From Bacteroidota bacterium (GTDB taxonomy: Bacteria; Bacteroidota; Bacteroidia; Bacteroidales; Lentimicrobiaceae), in assembly GCA_009773455.1 (NCBI GenBank), contig WSXU01000003.1, positions 124,001-188,000 on the forward strand: DNA of 64,000 nt. Direction: 5' to 3'. Made by a program: the position numbers and the translations under genes. The notes beneath the pieces were generated by a model. The model was given only the letters and a program-made list of their open reading frames with translations. It was not told the origin of the DNA and made no database searches. Below, in pieces: positions 1 through 9,000 of the stretch (position 1 is its first letter; each line of letters begins with the position of its first letter).

Positions 1-1415
1 TCGAAAGGCTGATCGATATAGGCATACCAGACCACGGATTTGTCGAGTGCTCTGGGTTCGTCAGGCAAGGTGCACTGCAATACCATCATCATCGAATTCT
101 GAAGCGCGGAAGGGAAACCCGAGGCAAGTGATGAGTAGGCATAGATCAGCATTCCATGTGCTTGGCTTCGCACATAACCTGAAACGAAAGAGAATCCGTT
201 GATCATCAGCGATGAATCAGAAGCCCACACATAGCCGCCCGATCCGTCGCAGAAAAATTGACTGCCATTCACGGTGGAATGACCACCGGCTCCGACTTCC
301 CCGACAATGCAGCCGGAGAGATTAACACAGGAATGTTCCATTGGATAAATACTCCAGGTAGTCACTCTGCTGTTGATTAGTCGGAGACTGCGGTCACTCA
401 GCGGGGCATCAAACTCAATATAAAAGGAATTGTCTACCAGGCCACTGACATTAACCGTATCTGAACCCATAAACCAAAGGCCTATTGCCCTGATCTGTGA
501 TTCTGAAATGGTAATTTCAGTATCATTTTCCGGCATCAAACCCCACATTACATTGTAGCAGTTGTCCACCCTGATGTCATAGTTCACCCCGCTGATTCCG
601 GGAAGGGTATTGTTAAAGCGGTATGCCAGCGTTGTATCTCCCTCAGGAAAGGTGAAATTAACCGCAGCACCTTCCGGGAAGTGGTGCCAGAGGAGGACGG
701 TTTCCGCATTCCTGAATTCAAGCACGGATTCATCAAGGATCACATATTCACCGGCTTCGTTGGTTCCATCAATATAAACCTGTGATTTCCCATAAATTCC
801 ATTGGTGGTGAATCCCTTGTTCGTTACATTGAATAGTTCAAGCCGGGCACTGTCAGTAAGTAAAATATTGTGAGATAAACTGCTGTGATCTACAGTTGTA
901 TTCCGGTAGGTAATCCGTCCCCCTCCGGTAGCAAAAACCATCCGTTGATAAAAATAGGCCTGCGGGATGTACAAGGTTGATGAATCGGCGATTAAACGGG
1001 GGGTTTCTCCCAGGAGGTAGATGTCGCCAAGAATGGTAGCATTTGCATTCCTGAAATGAAGTAAACCGGAATATGCAATAACAATTGCTCCTGAGTGAAC
1101 CCAGTTGCCACTTATTACCAGTGTATCAGTGATATAAAGTGTGTCGGAAGCAGGTTGGGTTTTCCCCGGAAACGGCACATGGATTTTAAGGTTTGATAAT
1201 TCTTTCCGCCGGGCTTCAAGCTGAAGGAACCCTGTTCCCTGAATAAATTTATTCTCTTGTCTGACAAGAGCAGTATCACCGGCTCTTATTCTGCTCACAG
1301 CCATGTTACCAAGCCTTTCAAGTTGCCGGACAGGAAACTGAAAACCCGCTTCCTGGGCTGTTATTCCGAAAGATATAAACGACAGCATAGCTGTGAAAAG
1401 AAACCTGAACTGCAT
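1..1415 (-). CDS. Exported surface protein, C-terminus beyond window edge
   Basis: The minus-strand reading frame is open from an ATG at 1415 to the window edge (about 471 residues, no stop), so the 3' end is missing. It begins with a signal peptide (MQFRFLFTAMLSFISFGITA, then QE), which indicates export across the inner membrane. The rest is rich in short Thr/Ser/Asn/Val strands with recurring phrases such as DTLYITDTLVISGNW and LELFNVTNKGF. This pattern suits a right-handed beta-helix or similar repetitive surface fold, but I see no catalytic motif. In this phylum such proteins usually end in a T9SS sorting domain; that part would lie outside the window, so the idea is inference. No canonical promoter was found in the 350 bases upstream. 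Existence of the gene is well supported; its function is unknown. Confidence 0.75.
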   Translation of the reverse strand, partial: MQFRFLFTAMLSFISFGITAQEAGFQFPVRQLERLGNMAVSRIRAGDTALVRQENKFIQGTGFLQLEARRKELSNLKIHVPFPGKTQPASDTLYITDTLVISGNWVHSGAIVIAYSGLLHFRNANATILGDIYLLGETPRLIADSSTLYIPQAYFYQRMVFATGGGRITYRNTTVDHSSLSHNILLTDSARLELFNVTNKGFTTNGIYGKSQVYIDGTNEAGEYVILDESVLEFRNAETVLLWHHFPEGAAVNFTFPEGDTTLAYRFNNTLPGISGVNYDIRVDNCYNVMWGLMPENDTEITISESQIRAIGLWFMGSDTVNVSGLVDNSFYIEFDAPLSDRSLRLINSRVTTWSIYPMEHSCVNLSGCIVGEVGAGGHSTVNGSQFFCDGSGGYVWASDSSLMINGFSFVSGYVRSQAHGMLIYAYSSLASGFPSALQNSMMMVLQCTLPDEPRALDKSVVWYAYIDQPF

Positions 1416-1766
1416 ATTCGCTTTTTTTCATTAATAGAACGCTGATATTTCAAGATTATTCTGGCATTGCAGCGAGTTGAAAGTATTCAGAAATTCTGAT
1501 TTGCCTCTCTCTGTTGCCTGATTTAGGAAAACCGATATCCTGTAACCGGTTCTTCGCGTTTTAATAAAATCAGTTGAAATGCATAACAATATTTACGGCA
1601 GATTGTTACTTTTAATTGTTTAAGGACTTTATTTGTAACCTGGAAATCTGACTGCACCTCCAGATCTGTGCTTCACAGGTTATATTTATTCAGGTTTTCC
1701 AAGATTAAACAGAGTTGAAAATATTGAATTTGAAACAATCCGAGTCTTAACCCAAAAACAAACATT
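1416..1766. other. Intergenic region between divergent genes
   Basis: About 350 bases separate the exported protein on the minus strand from the SRPBCC-like gene on the plus strand. I find no open frame with plausible coding content. It is AT-rich and should hold both promoters, but no clear TTG-N19-21-TAnnTTTG match is visible; TATATTTA at 1681-1688 is the closest -7-like element for the plus strand. Confidence 0.5.
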
Positions 1767-2309
1767 ATGAAAATCCTAAAAAGAATTTTATTTGTACTGG
1801 TTGGAATCATTGCACTGGTGCTGATTATAGCACTATTTCTTAAAAAGGAATATGCGGTTGAGCGCGAAATCACGATTGAAAAATCCAAAGCCGAAGTATT
1901 CGAATACATAAAATTCCTGAAGAATCAGGACAATTACAGCAAATGGGCAACCATGGATCCTGCCATGAAAAAGGAGTTCCGGGGGACTGATGGAACTGTG
2001 GGTTTTGTTTCAGCATGGGACAGTCAGAAGGACGATGTTGGAAAAGGAGAGCAGGAAATTATGAAGATTACCGAAGGTGAAAGAGTTGATTTTGAACTTC
2101 GGTTCATTGAACCCTTTGAAGCAACAGACAATGCTTACATGACCACTGAGGCAGTCGGTGACAGCACCACACGGGTAAAGTGGGGTTTCAATGGCAAAAT
2201 GAATTACCCCATGAACCTGATGTTACTTTTTATGGATATGGAAGGTATGCTCGGGGGTGATCTGGAGCAGGGTTTGGAGAATCTTAAAAATGTACTGGAG
2301 GGCTGTTAG
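1767..2309 (+). CDS. Membrane-anchored SRPBCC (polyketide cyclase-like) family protein
   Basis: A 180-residue protein. Residues 5-25 form one hydrophobic segment, followed by a domain whose pattern (residues about 34-55, REITIEKSKAEVFEYIKFLK; then a middle stretch with WDSQ and GKGEQEIMKI) matches the START/SRPBCC fold of polyketide-cyclase-like proteins. These bind hydrophobic ligands in a deep cavity; many bacterial members have no known substrate. The single N-terminal segment suggests it is held on the periplasmic face of the inner membrane. It is monocistronic: a strong hairpin follows 18 bases after the stop, and the next gene converges. No catalytic residues can be assigned, so the fold is more certain than any activity. 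Confidence 0.8.
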   Translation: MKILKRILFVLVGIIALVLIIALFLKKEYAVEREITIEKSKAEVFEYIKFLKNQDNYSKWATMDPAMKKEFRGTDGTVGFVSAWDSQKDDVGKGEQEIMKITEGERVDFELRFIEPFEATDNAYMTTEAVGDSTTRVKWGFNGKMNYPMNLMLLFMDMEGMLGGDLEQGLENLKNVLEGC

Positions 2310-2326
2310 CAATCCAGAATTACCAA

Positions 2327-2372
2327 TTATCAGAAAGCCTGCCAGATGTGAATCCGGCAGGCTTTCTGATAA
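2327..2372. terminator. Bidirectional terminator between convergent genes
   Basis: A perfect 17-base stem (2327-2343 pairs with 2356-2372, starting TTATCAGAAAGCC) encloses a 12-base loop. It sits between the stops of the SRPBCC gene (2309) and the DUF4440-like gene (2382), so it can serve both strands. The flanks are AT-rich rather than a clean T-run. Confidence 0.85.
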
Positions 2373-2381
2373 ATAATTGGA

Positions 2382-2876
2382 TTATTCCTTTTCTTCTGAT
2401 GCCGGATATTTATCTGTATTCCAGGTTTCAATTTTGATTTTCAAAGTGCCATCCTTTTGCTTTTGCCATATTGTAAGGTATTTTCCGGTATCCCTTATCG
2501 GGGTTTTGATACCTTCCATCGAAAATGCGATTTCAAATTTGCCGATTTCGGTAATCATTTCACCACAACTCATTATTGATAAAGTTGTAGGATTAAATTC
2601 CACAACTTTCCAGCCTGCTTTTCTCATCTCTTCATTTGACTTTTTAATGGCTTCTATGCCATTCAGCATCGGTTCATAATTTGGCAGAGAAACCACATCC
2701 TTTGTATAGAAGCTGAGGCTTTTTTCCATGTCGCCCGACAGCATGGCTTTCGACATTTCTGAATTCAGCTTTTCAATTTCGATTCTGAGCTCACGTTCGC
2801 CCTGTGCAAATGATGCAGAGGAGAAGAAAAATATGGCAACAGACCAGAGTGCAATTTTTGAAATGAAATTTTTCAT
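2382..2876 (-). CDS. Exported DUF4440/SnoaL-like (NTF2-fold) protein
   Basis: A 164-residue protein with an N-terminal signal peptide (MKNFISKIALWSVAIFFFSSASFAQ), so it is probably periplasmic or secreted. The mature part carries the DUF4440/SnoaL pattern: an N-terminal helix (RIEIEKLNSEMSKAMLSGDM), FYTKDVVSLPNYEPMLNG, a helix IEAIKKSNEEMRKAGW, then beta strands ending KIKIETWNTDKYP. The NTF2-like cone fold has been reused for isomerases, cyclases and ligand binding, so the substrate cannot be read off. It is transcribed away from ftsE and converges on the SRPBCC gene, with a shared terminator. Confidence 0.8.
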   Translation of the reverse strand: MKNFISKIALWSVAIFFFSSASFAQGERELRIEIEKLNSEMSKAMLSGDMEKSLSFYTKDVVSLPNYEPMLNGIEAIKKSNEEMRKAGWKVVEFNPTTLSIMSCGEMITEIGKFEIAFSMEGIKTPIRDTGKYLTIWQKQKDGTLKIKIETWNTDKYPASEEKE

Positions 2877-3097
2877 GGTTTTCAGATTTTGGTGGTTACA
2901 GTTTGATTTAAATAAATAACAACTTTCCTGTCGATTTGATTTTATCTTGGTATGCGGCAGAAAATTAATTTCTGTTGAACTGATACTCTCCTGTAATACC
3001 CTTGTCTCATGAGTATGAGTGCAAGGCTGCGGGTGTTACAACGGGCATGCCCTGTGCTGATAATATTTATATCTTTACAGTTCCTAATCCGATTGCT

Positions 3098-3802
3098 ATG
3101 GCCCTTGATACTACAATAGCACTCATGAACCTGAGTGTATTCCAGCGTAATAATCTTGTCTTATCAGAAGTAACCCTGTCGATCAACAAAGGTGAGTTTG
3201 TATATCTGATCGGGAAAACCGGAACAGGAAAGAGCAGCCTGTTGAAAACACTTTACGCTGATTTGCCTGTCACCGAAGGGGATGCGGAAGTCGTTGGCTA
3301 TAATCTGCGTAACATCAGGCGACGCGATGTGCCATTTCTACGCAGGAAACTGGGCATCGTTTTTCAGGATTTTCAGTTACTTTCAGACAGAAGTGTCAAC
3401 GATAATCTTCTGTTCGTTCTGAAAGCTACAGGCTGGGATGACAAAAACGCCATTCAGGAGCGTATCAAAGATGTTTTGGATAAAGTCGGTTTGGGAACAA
3501 AGGGGTTTAAAATGCCCCATCAGCTTTCGGGTGGAGAACAGCAAAGGGTATCCATTGCACGGGCCCTGCTGAATGATCCGGAACTTATTCTCGCAGATGA
3601 ACCCACCGGTAACCTTGATCCGGAAACATCAGAAGGCATCATGGCGCTGCTGTTCGATATCAGCCGTTCAGGACGGGCTGTACTGATGGCTACACACAAC
3701 TATGCGCTGATGGAGAAATTTCCCTCAAGAACCTTAAAATGCGAAATGGGGAAGGTTCTATCTGCCGAAGATAATACCGATCATCCTGTCGGCGTTCAGT
3801 GA
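3098..3802 (+). CDS. ftsE: Cell-division ABC ATPase FtsE
   Basis: The ATP-binding half of the FtsEX complex, which sits at the division septum and in other bacteria activates peptidoglycan hydrolases. Starting at the ATG at 3098 gives 234 residues, close to the family norm; an upstream in-frame TTG at 3002 would add 32 residues with no family resemblance and was rejected. Walker A is GKTGTGKSS (about residues 39-47), followed by the Q-loop ([16 protein letters not shown]), the signature SGGEQQRV, Walker [14 protein letters not shown] and the switch His in MATHNYALM. No ftsX lies next to it, which is common in Bacteroidota. Its last 45 bases overlap the convergent glycosyltransferase gene. A generic ABC exporter ATPase is the alternative, but the DRSVNDN and PTGNLDP context favours FtsE. 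Confidence 0.85.
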   Translation: MALDTTIALMNLSVFQRNNLVLSEVTLSINKGEFVYLIGKTGTGKSSLLKTLYADLPVTEGDAEVVGYNLRNIRRRDVPFLRRKLGIVFQDFQLLSDRSVNDNLLFVLKATGWDDKNAIQERIKDVLDKVGLGTKGFKMPHQLSGGEQQRVSIARALLNDPELILADEPTGNLDPETSEGIMALLFDISRSGRAVLMATHNYALMEKFPSRTLKCEMGKVLSAEDNTDHPVGVQ

Positions 3803-4891
3803 ATTTGAATAGGTACTGCCCAGAACCTGCTTTCTTCCGGCTGCATCGGCATGAGTAAAAGGCCTGTCTTTCAGTTCATCGAGTTTTTTAATCAGGGCTT
3901 CAGGCGTGGATGCAATGTGGCACAATGAATCCAGTCCTGTTCCGTTGAGCATCGGCGGATTTACCAGGCAATGCCTGCCATTGTAAAGGGTATTCAGCAA
4001 TTTGAGTTTTAATCCGGTTGCCTGGAAAGTAACCAGGATATTCACATGGGCATTCCTGATCAGTGAAAACAACTCTTCATCACCAGGATTGGCGATGATA
4101 CTAATGTTACTGTGTTTTGATGCCAGCTGGACGATTCGCTGGGGAGGGTTCATACCTGCAATGATCAAACGGTGTGACGATCCGGCAAAGACTTTTCCGA
4201 TAAGGAAAGCAGCTGCAGCCTCATTTTCAGGAACTTCAATATTGCCATGGTAAAGGGTATACTCTCCCTTTCCCTCAGGAATCATGATATCACTGTTGGC
4301 ATGGAAACTCGGGAGGTAAAATACCTGCTTCCCGGGGAAGTGTTTTTTCAGATAAGCCGTATCATCGTCCGACACTACAAGCATGGCACCGGCGTGTTTC
4401 AGCTTATGTTGGAACAGTTTCAGTTTCAGACTTTCGATCAGGAAATATAACTTCTTGCCCGTGTGGTGCTCTGCTTTGAACAGATTGTAATAATATCGGT
4501 GTTCAATATTGCTCTCGCGGTATATAAGCAGCCGGTCGTTCAGACGTGCATCGCTGATATAATAACAGGAGTGTAGCCCTTCGAAAAGTATAGGGTATTT
4601 GTCTTTCAGCAGGTTCTTCATCATTTCTTCGGAGCGCCGGCTCTTGACAATGTAAGGAACGATGCTCAAAACGGAACGGATGCCGGTAACTCTCGGATAG
4701 TACCTGATCTCTTCACAATATTGCTCCAGTTCAGGAGCGCGGTTGCGGCCGGGGTACTCAATAATGTGGAGATGAAGGCGCACTCCCTTCCGGTGTAATT
4801 CCCTGATTTTATAAAACACATCAATTACACCCCCGTAATTTGGAGGGTAGGGAACATCAAATGAGACAATATGGAGATGGTGTTCAGACAT
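3758..4891 (-). CDS. Glycosyltransferase, GT-B fold (GT4-like)
   Basis: A 377-residue cytoplasmic enzyme that probably moves a sugar from a nucleotide donor during surface-polysaccharide assembly. The N-terminus (HIVSFDVPYPPNYGGVIDVFYKI) is the classic GT-B acceptor-side start with the glycine-rich loop. The C-terminal half has the donor-side strand-turn pattern (YTLYHGNIEVPENEAAA, HRLIIAGMNPP, SIIANPGDEELFSLIRNAHVNILVT, GLKLKLLNTLYNGRHCLVN). The usual E-x7-E is replaced by a GLKLKLLNTL stretch, so donor specificity is uncertain. The gene overlaps the upstream glycosyltransferase by 8 bases (4884-4891), which suggests translational coupling and joint action. Its 3' end overlaps ftsE by 45 bases on the opposite strand. 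Confidence 0.8.
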   Translation of the reverse strand: MSEHHLHIVSFDVPYPPNYGGVIDVFYKIRELHRKGVRLHLHIIEYPGRNRAPELEQYCEEIRYYPRVTGIRSVLSIVPYIVKSRRSEEMMKNLLKDKYPILFEGLHSCYYISDARLNDRLLIYRESNIEHRYYYNLFKAEHHTGKKLYFLIESLKLKLFQHKLKHAGAMLVVSDDDTAYLKKHFPGKQVFYLPSFHANSDIMIPEGKGEYTLYHGNIEVPENEAAAAFLIGKVFAGSSHRLIIAGMNPPQRIVQLASKHSNISIIANPGDEELFSLIRNAHVNILVTFQATGLKLKLLNTLYNGRHCLVNPPMLNGTGLDSLCHIASTPEALIKKLDELKDRPFTHADAAGRKQVLGSTYSNSLNADRMIGIIFGR

Positions 4892-5996
4892 ATTTCCGGT
4901 AAACTGACTTCAATACATTTTCTTCATTTTCCCAGGTAAGCGCTGAGGCAGCTTTTGCCAGGTTTTCCTTCCATATTACCCTGGCTGCTTCGTCATTGAG
5001 CATCAGGTTGATACAGTGTGCAATTTCAGCGGGATCGTGACTTTCAGTTATCATTCCGACATTATAACCTTCCACAATCCGGCATATTTCAGGCAATCGT
5101 GAAGCCAGCACCGGAATACCGGCGTGAATATAGTCAAAAAGCTTGTTTGGCAGACTGAAGCGGTAGTTAATATTGGTATCCTTGTCAAGGGTCAATCCTA
5201 CATCAGCCAGCCTTGTATGCTGCATCAGATCAGCATAGGGCATTTTGGGCAGGAACATGACTTTACCTTCAAGTCCGGGCTTTCGGGCCTGATCTTTCAG
5301 TTGCCCGATAACATCACCACCACCAATGATCAGCAATACAGCACCGTCAACGTATTTCATGGCTTCAATGGCCTCCTCGGCACCACGCTGGATATTGATG
5401 CCGGCACCCTGCATCAGGATGATCTTCCTGTCATCAGGCAGACCAAGTTCCTTCCTCGTTTTGGTCACAACGGGTACAAAGGCGCGGGGTATATTTCTTA
5501 CCACATTCAGATTGACCCCGTATTTTTTTTCGTACAACCCGGCTATGGATTCATTCACCGTAATTACGTCGGTCAGCCGGGGAAAAATGCTTCGTTCAAT
5601 TCGCTCCCAGATCCCCCTGACCAATGGCCTGTTTATAAGTTCAGGTGTTTCGGTATAATATTCATGACTGTCATATACCAGTGGAATGCGCTTGATTCTG
5701 CTGATGATAAAATTCGGAAGCAGGGTATCAAGATCATTCGAAACCAGCAGATTGCACCGGTTCATCAGCAGATACAGAAAAAGCCTCAGATTGTATTCAG
5801 CATAAAACAGGGGACCCCTTCTGAAAAACAGGTACATCCGATGGGTTTCGTATGGCCGTTCAAGGACCGGACTATCCGGAAGTAACCTTCCTGCCAGTGT
5901 TACACTGAAACCCATTCCGGTGAGCGTTTGACAGACCTTATCTACGCGCTGGTCGGTGCTCAGATCATTGGTAACGGAAATGATGACTTTATTCAA
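4884..5996 (-). CDS. Glycosyltransferase family 4-like protein
   Basis: A GT-B glycosyltransferase of about 370 residues. The TTG at 5996 is preferred as start because it gives the family-like N-terminus MNKVIISVTNDLSTDQRVDKVC; the longer frame begins with a TTG at 6026 that lies inside the promoter -7 element. Donor-side features are clear: MQGAGINIQRGAEEAIEAM, GGGDVIGQL, VMFLPKMPYADLMQ, and RFSLPNKLFDYIHAGIPVLA, which aligns with the phosphate-binding E-x7-E region. Probably cytoplasmic, acting in polysaccharide or LPS assembly. It overlaps the following glycosyltransferase by 8 bases and forms a two-gene operon with it. The sugar and acceptor cannot be told from sequence. Confidence 0.82.
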   Translation of the reverse strand: MNKVIISVTNDLSTDQRVDKVCQTLTGMGFSVTLAGRLLPDSPVLERPYETHRMYLFFRRGPLFYAEYNLRLFLYLLMNRCNLLVSNDLDTLLPNFIISRIKRIPLVYDSHEYYTETPELINRPLVRGIWERIERSIFPRLTDVITVNESIAGLYEKKYGVNLNVVRNIPRAFVPVVTKTRKELGLPDDRKIILMQGAGINIQRGAEEAIEAMKYVDGAVLLIIGGGDVIGQLKDQARKPGLEGKVMFLPKMPYADLMQHTRLADVGLTLDKDTNINYRFSLPNKLFDYIHAGIPVLASRLPEICRIVEGYNVGMITESHDPAEIAHCINLMLNDEAARVIWKENLAKAASALTWENEENVLKSVYRKYV

Positions 5997-6023
5997 AACA
6001 GGGTAATCAGCCAAAGTGGAATG

Positions 6024-6054
6024 CAAAAGTACCTTTTTTTAAACAACTCACCAA
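6024..6054 (-). promoter_or_regulatory. Promoter of the two-glycosyltransferase operon
   Basis: On the minus strand a TTG (6054-6052) is followed after 20 bases by TACTTTTG (6031-6024), matching the Bacteroidota -33/-7 pattern. Transcription should begin a few bases further, upstream of the TTG start codon chosen at 5996. Confidence 0.65.
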
Positions 6055-6096
6055 TCTGACGTGGGTTCTGTTTTCAATGCATCAGAAAGAATGAGG

Positions 6097-9000
6097 TTAT
6101 ATCACAACAAATTTCAACAAGTGAATCGTCTGCTCTACCGATATTTTCATAAAGTAAATGCCCGGTACTGGTCGGAGCAGGCTGAATGGCAGGCTGTATT
6201 TACCTTTCGGGAAATCAGTTTCACCGCTGTATATGAGCATTCCATGACTGTTGTAAACACTGACATCTGCCCTCACGGGTTCATGCATTTCCGTATCCAG
6301 ATTGAAATTTCCGTTTGTGGGATTGGGTCTGATAAACAGGGTCTGTCCGGACACTATCGACGGAATGCTGATAATCAGAATATCTACTTCATTGGAAATG
6401 CCCCGGCAGCCGTTTTCATCTGTTACTTCAACACTGTATGAGCCATTCTCAACTGCATTATATTGCTGGTAAGTTGCCCCGTTGATGTTGTTTCCTTCAA
6501 GCATCCACTGGTATGCAGCAAATGGGTTTGTGGTACTGAGTAGTACACCATCAGCCCAGGCTACAGGTTCAGGGTTCGGATAAAAATCCATGGTAAGGGT
6601 ATTCGATGTGGCGTAAGGTGTGGTCACACAAATCCCGCCACTGATCATTTCACAGGTGATCATATCTCCGCTGATCAGGTCGGTAGATGAATAAACCGGT
6701 CCGTTGGCACCACTGATGTCTTCACCGTTTTTTTTCCATTGCCACAAAGGATAGGGCCCGCCGTTTACCGGAATGGCGGTAAAAGTGATCATCGTGCCCT
6801 CACAGGCGGTGATCGGGTCAGCAAAAATAGTGACAGCAGGTATTACTCCGGTTTCAATGGTCATGATCACCGTATTGGAAATTGCATATGGAGTGATCAG
6901 ACAGTCGGCATTGCTGGTCATTTCACAATGAATCGCGTCCCCTGATTCGAGTAAATCGGTTGTATAAACGGCTGATAAAGCTCCATTGATTAGGTTGTTG
7001 TTTTTGAACCATTGCCATTGAGGGGAGGAACCACCGTTAGCAGGAACGGCAGTAAAAGTGACCGGGGTGTTATGGCAGGCCGGATTCTGGTCGGCACTGA
7101 TGACAACTGTTGGTGTCACCCCGGTGCTTATGGTGATGGTCAGCGTATTCGAAGTTGCGTTCGGGGTGGTGATGCATGCTGCATTACTAACCATAGCGCA
7201 ACTGATCTGATCATTGTTATTGAGTTCATTGGTTATATAAACCATCTGCGTTGCTCCGCTGACCTGATTGCCGTTTTTATACCACTGAAAGGTCGGGTTA
7301 GTACCGCCGTTGACAGGGTTGGCTGTAAAAGTGACAGTGGTTCCTGTACAGATGGTCGTCTGGCTTGCCGTTATTGTGATTGCCGGAGTCACCGGTGACG
7401 AAACACTGATCATTATCGCGTTTGAAATGGCCACAGCAGGCACCGGACAGGAGGCATTGCTGGTCATGCTGCAGGTAATCACGTCATTGTTTACCAGGTT
7501 ATTCACGATAAACACCGGACCAGTTGCCCCATTGATGATATTGCCGTTTTTCATCCACTGGTAAGCAGGGTTGGTTCCTCCATTCAGAGGTATGGCTGTA
7601 AAGGTTATCGTCTCCCCGGAACATGTACTTGTCTGACTGGCGGTTATGCTGACTGATGCAGGAACTGTAGGCAAAACTGTTACCGAAATACCCGAAGATA
7701 CAGCAGAAGGTGTGACCAGACAGGGTGCATTGCTGGTAATCTGGCAGGATACAATATCATTGTTTGCCAGCGATGAAGTCGTATAAGTAGCTGATGTTGC
7801 TCCATAAACCGGATTGCCGTTCAGTCGCCACTGGAAGGCCGGATTACTTCCCCCGTTAACAGGATATGCGGTAAACGTAACCGGCGAACCTGCACAGAGG
7901 GTTGTCTGATTTGAACTGATTGTTACCGATGGTGTGACGTTTGATGTAACATATACTGTAACAGGATTTGAAGTTGCTGTGGGTGCAGTCAGGCAGGTTA
8001 TGCTGCTGGTTATCACACAGGTAACAACATCGTTATTGTTCAGGGTACTTGTCGTAAAGGTATATGCCCCTGTACCTGAAGGATTACCATTAACTTTCCA
8101 CTGAAAGATGGGATTTGTTCCTCCGTTAACCGGAACTGCCGTGAAGGTAACCTGTGTTCCCTGGCAGAATGAATTTGCAGGGGTTGAAATTGTCACTGAT
8201 GGAGTAACACTCTGGTTGACTGATATGGTTATGCTGTTGCTTATGACCAGAGGGGTAATAGCACAGGCTTCACTGCTTGTCATCTCACAGAGAATAACAT
8301 CGTTATTGGTCAGGTCGGAGGTCGTATATATGGGAGAATTCGTGCCGGCGGCAATGCCGTTCTTTTTCCACTGGAATACTGGGCTTGTTCCCTGGTTCAC
8401 AGGAGAGGCTGTAAATGTTACCGGCGCACCGCTGCAGGAAGGGTTGGCCGATGCGGTAATACTCACTGAGGGCGGGCAATACGAAGCGCAGATGGAAGTA
8501 TGTGATCCGAGGTTCGAAATATTGTCTAAAGGCAGGGCATTCCACTGCAGTGCCGGATCAAAAGAGACCGGATTGGTGTTGCTCCCTTTAGATATGCCTG
8601 ATTTTCTGATCATGGTCATGTCCAGGGTTGACACTCCGCCACTGATCCACTGTGTTCCGGGGTCATAACCGATTTTCCCCAGTATATCAATGATATCTCC
8701 ATTGTGCAAAAGAACAACGGCATCATTGCCATTGAAACCAAAGCCGAAGGTCTGGTCCGCCAGCGCAAGTATACCTGGACTGGAAGAACCGTGGGCGACA
8801 ACATGAACACCCATCGGAGCAATAGATCCTGTCAATCCGACAGTCTGAGTCGGAAACAGACTACCGTTCTGATATACACTGATCTCATAGTCATCAAGGT
8901 TTATTGTTTCAGTCGTAGGATTGAATACTTCAATGGCTTTGTTGTATGCGCTCCCTTCGATGTATTCAGAGATAAACAATTCATCGCAATCGGCCAGCAT

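Noticed and set aside
3002-3097. N-terminal extension of ftsE from a TTG at 3002
   Set aside because: The 32 added residues do not resemble FtsE and would make the protein too long.
5124-5885. 253-codon plus-strand frame opposite a glycosyltransferase
   Set aside because: The minus-strand gene has clear GT-B motifs, a promoter and coupling to its neighbour; the plus frame has none.
6000-6026. TTG at 6026 as start of the glycosyltransferase
   Set aside because: It is part of the promoter -7 element TACTTTTG, so it would not be in the mRNA; TTG at 5996 gives the family N-terminus.
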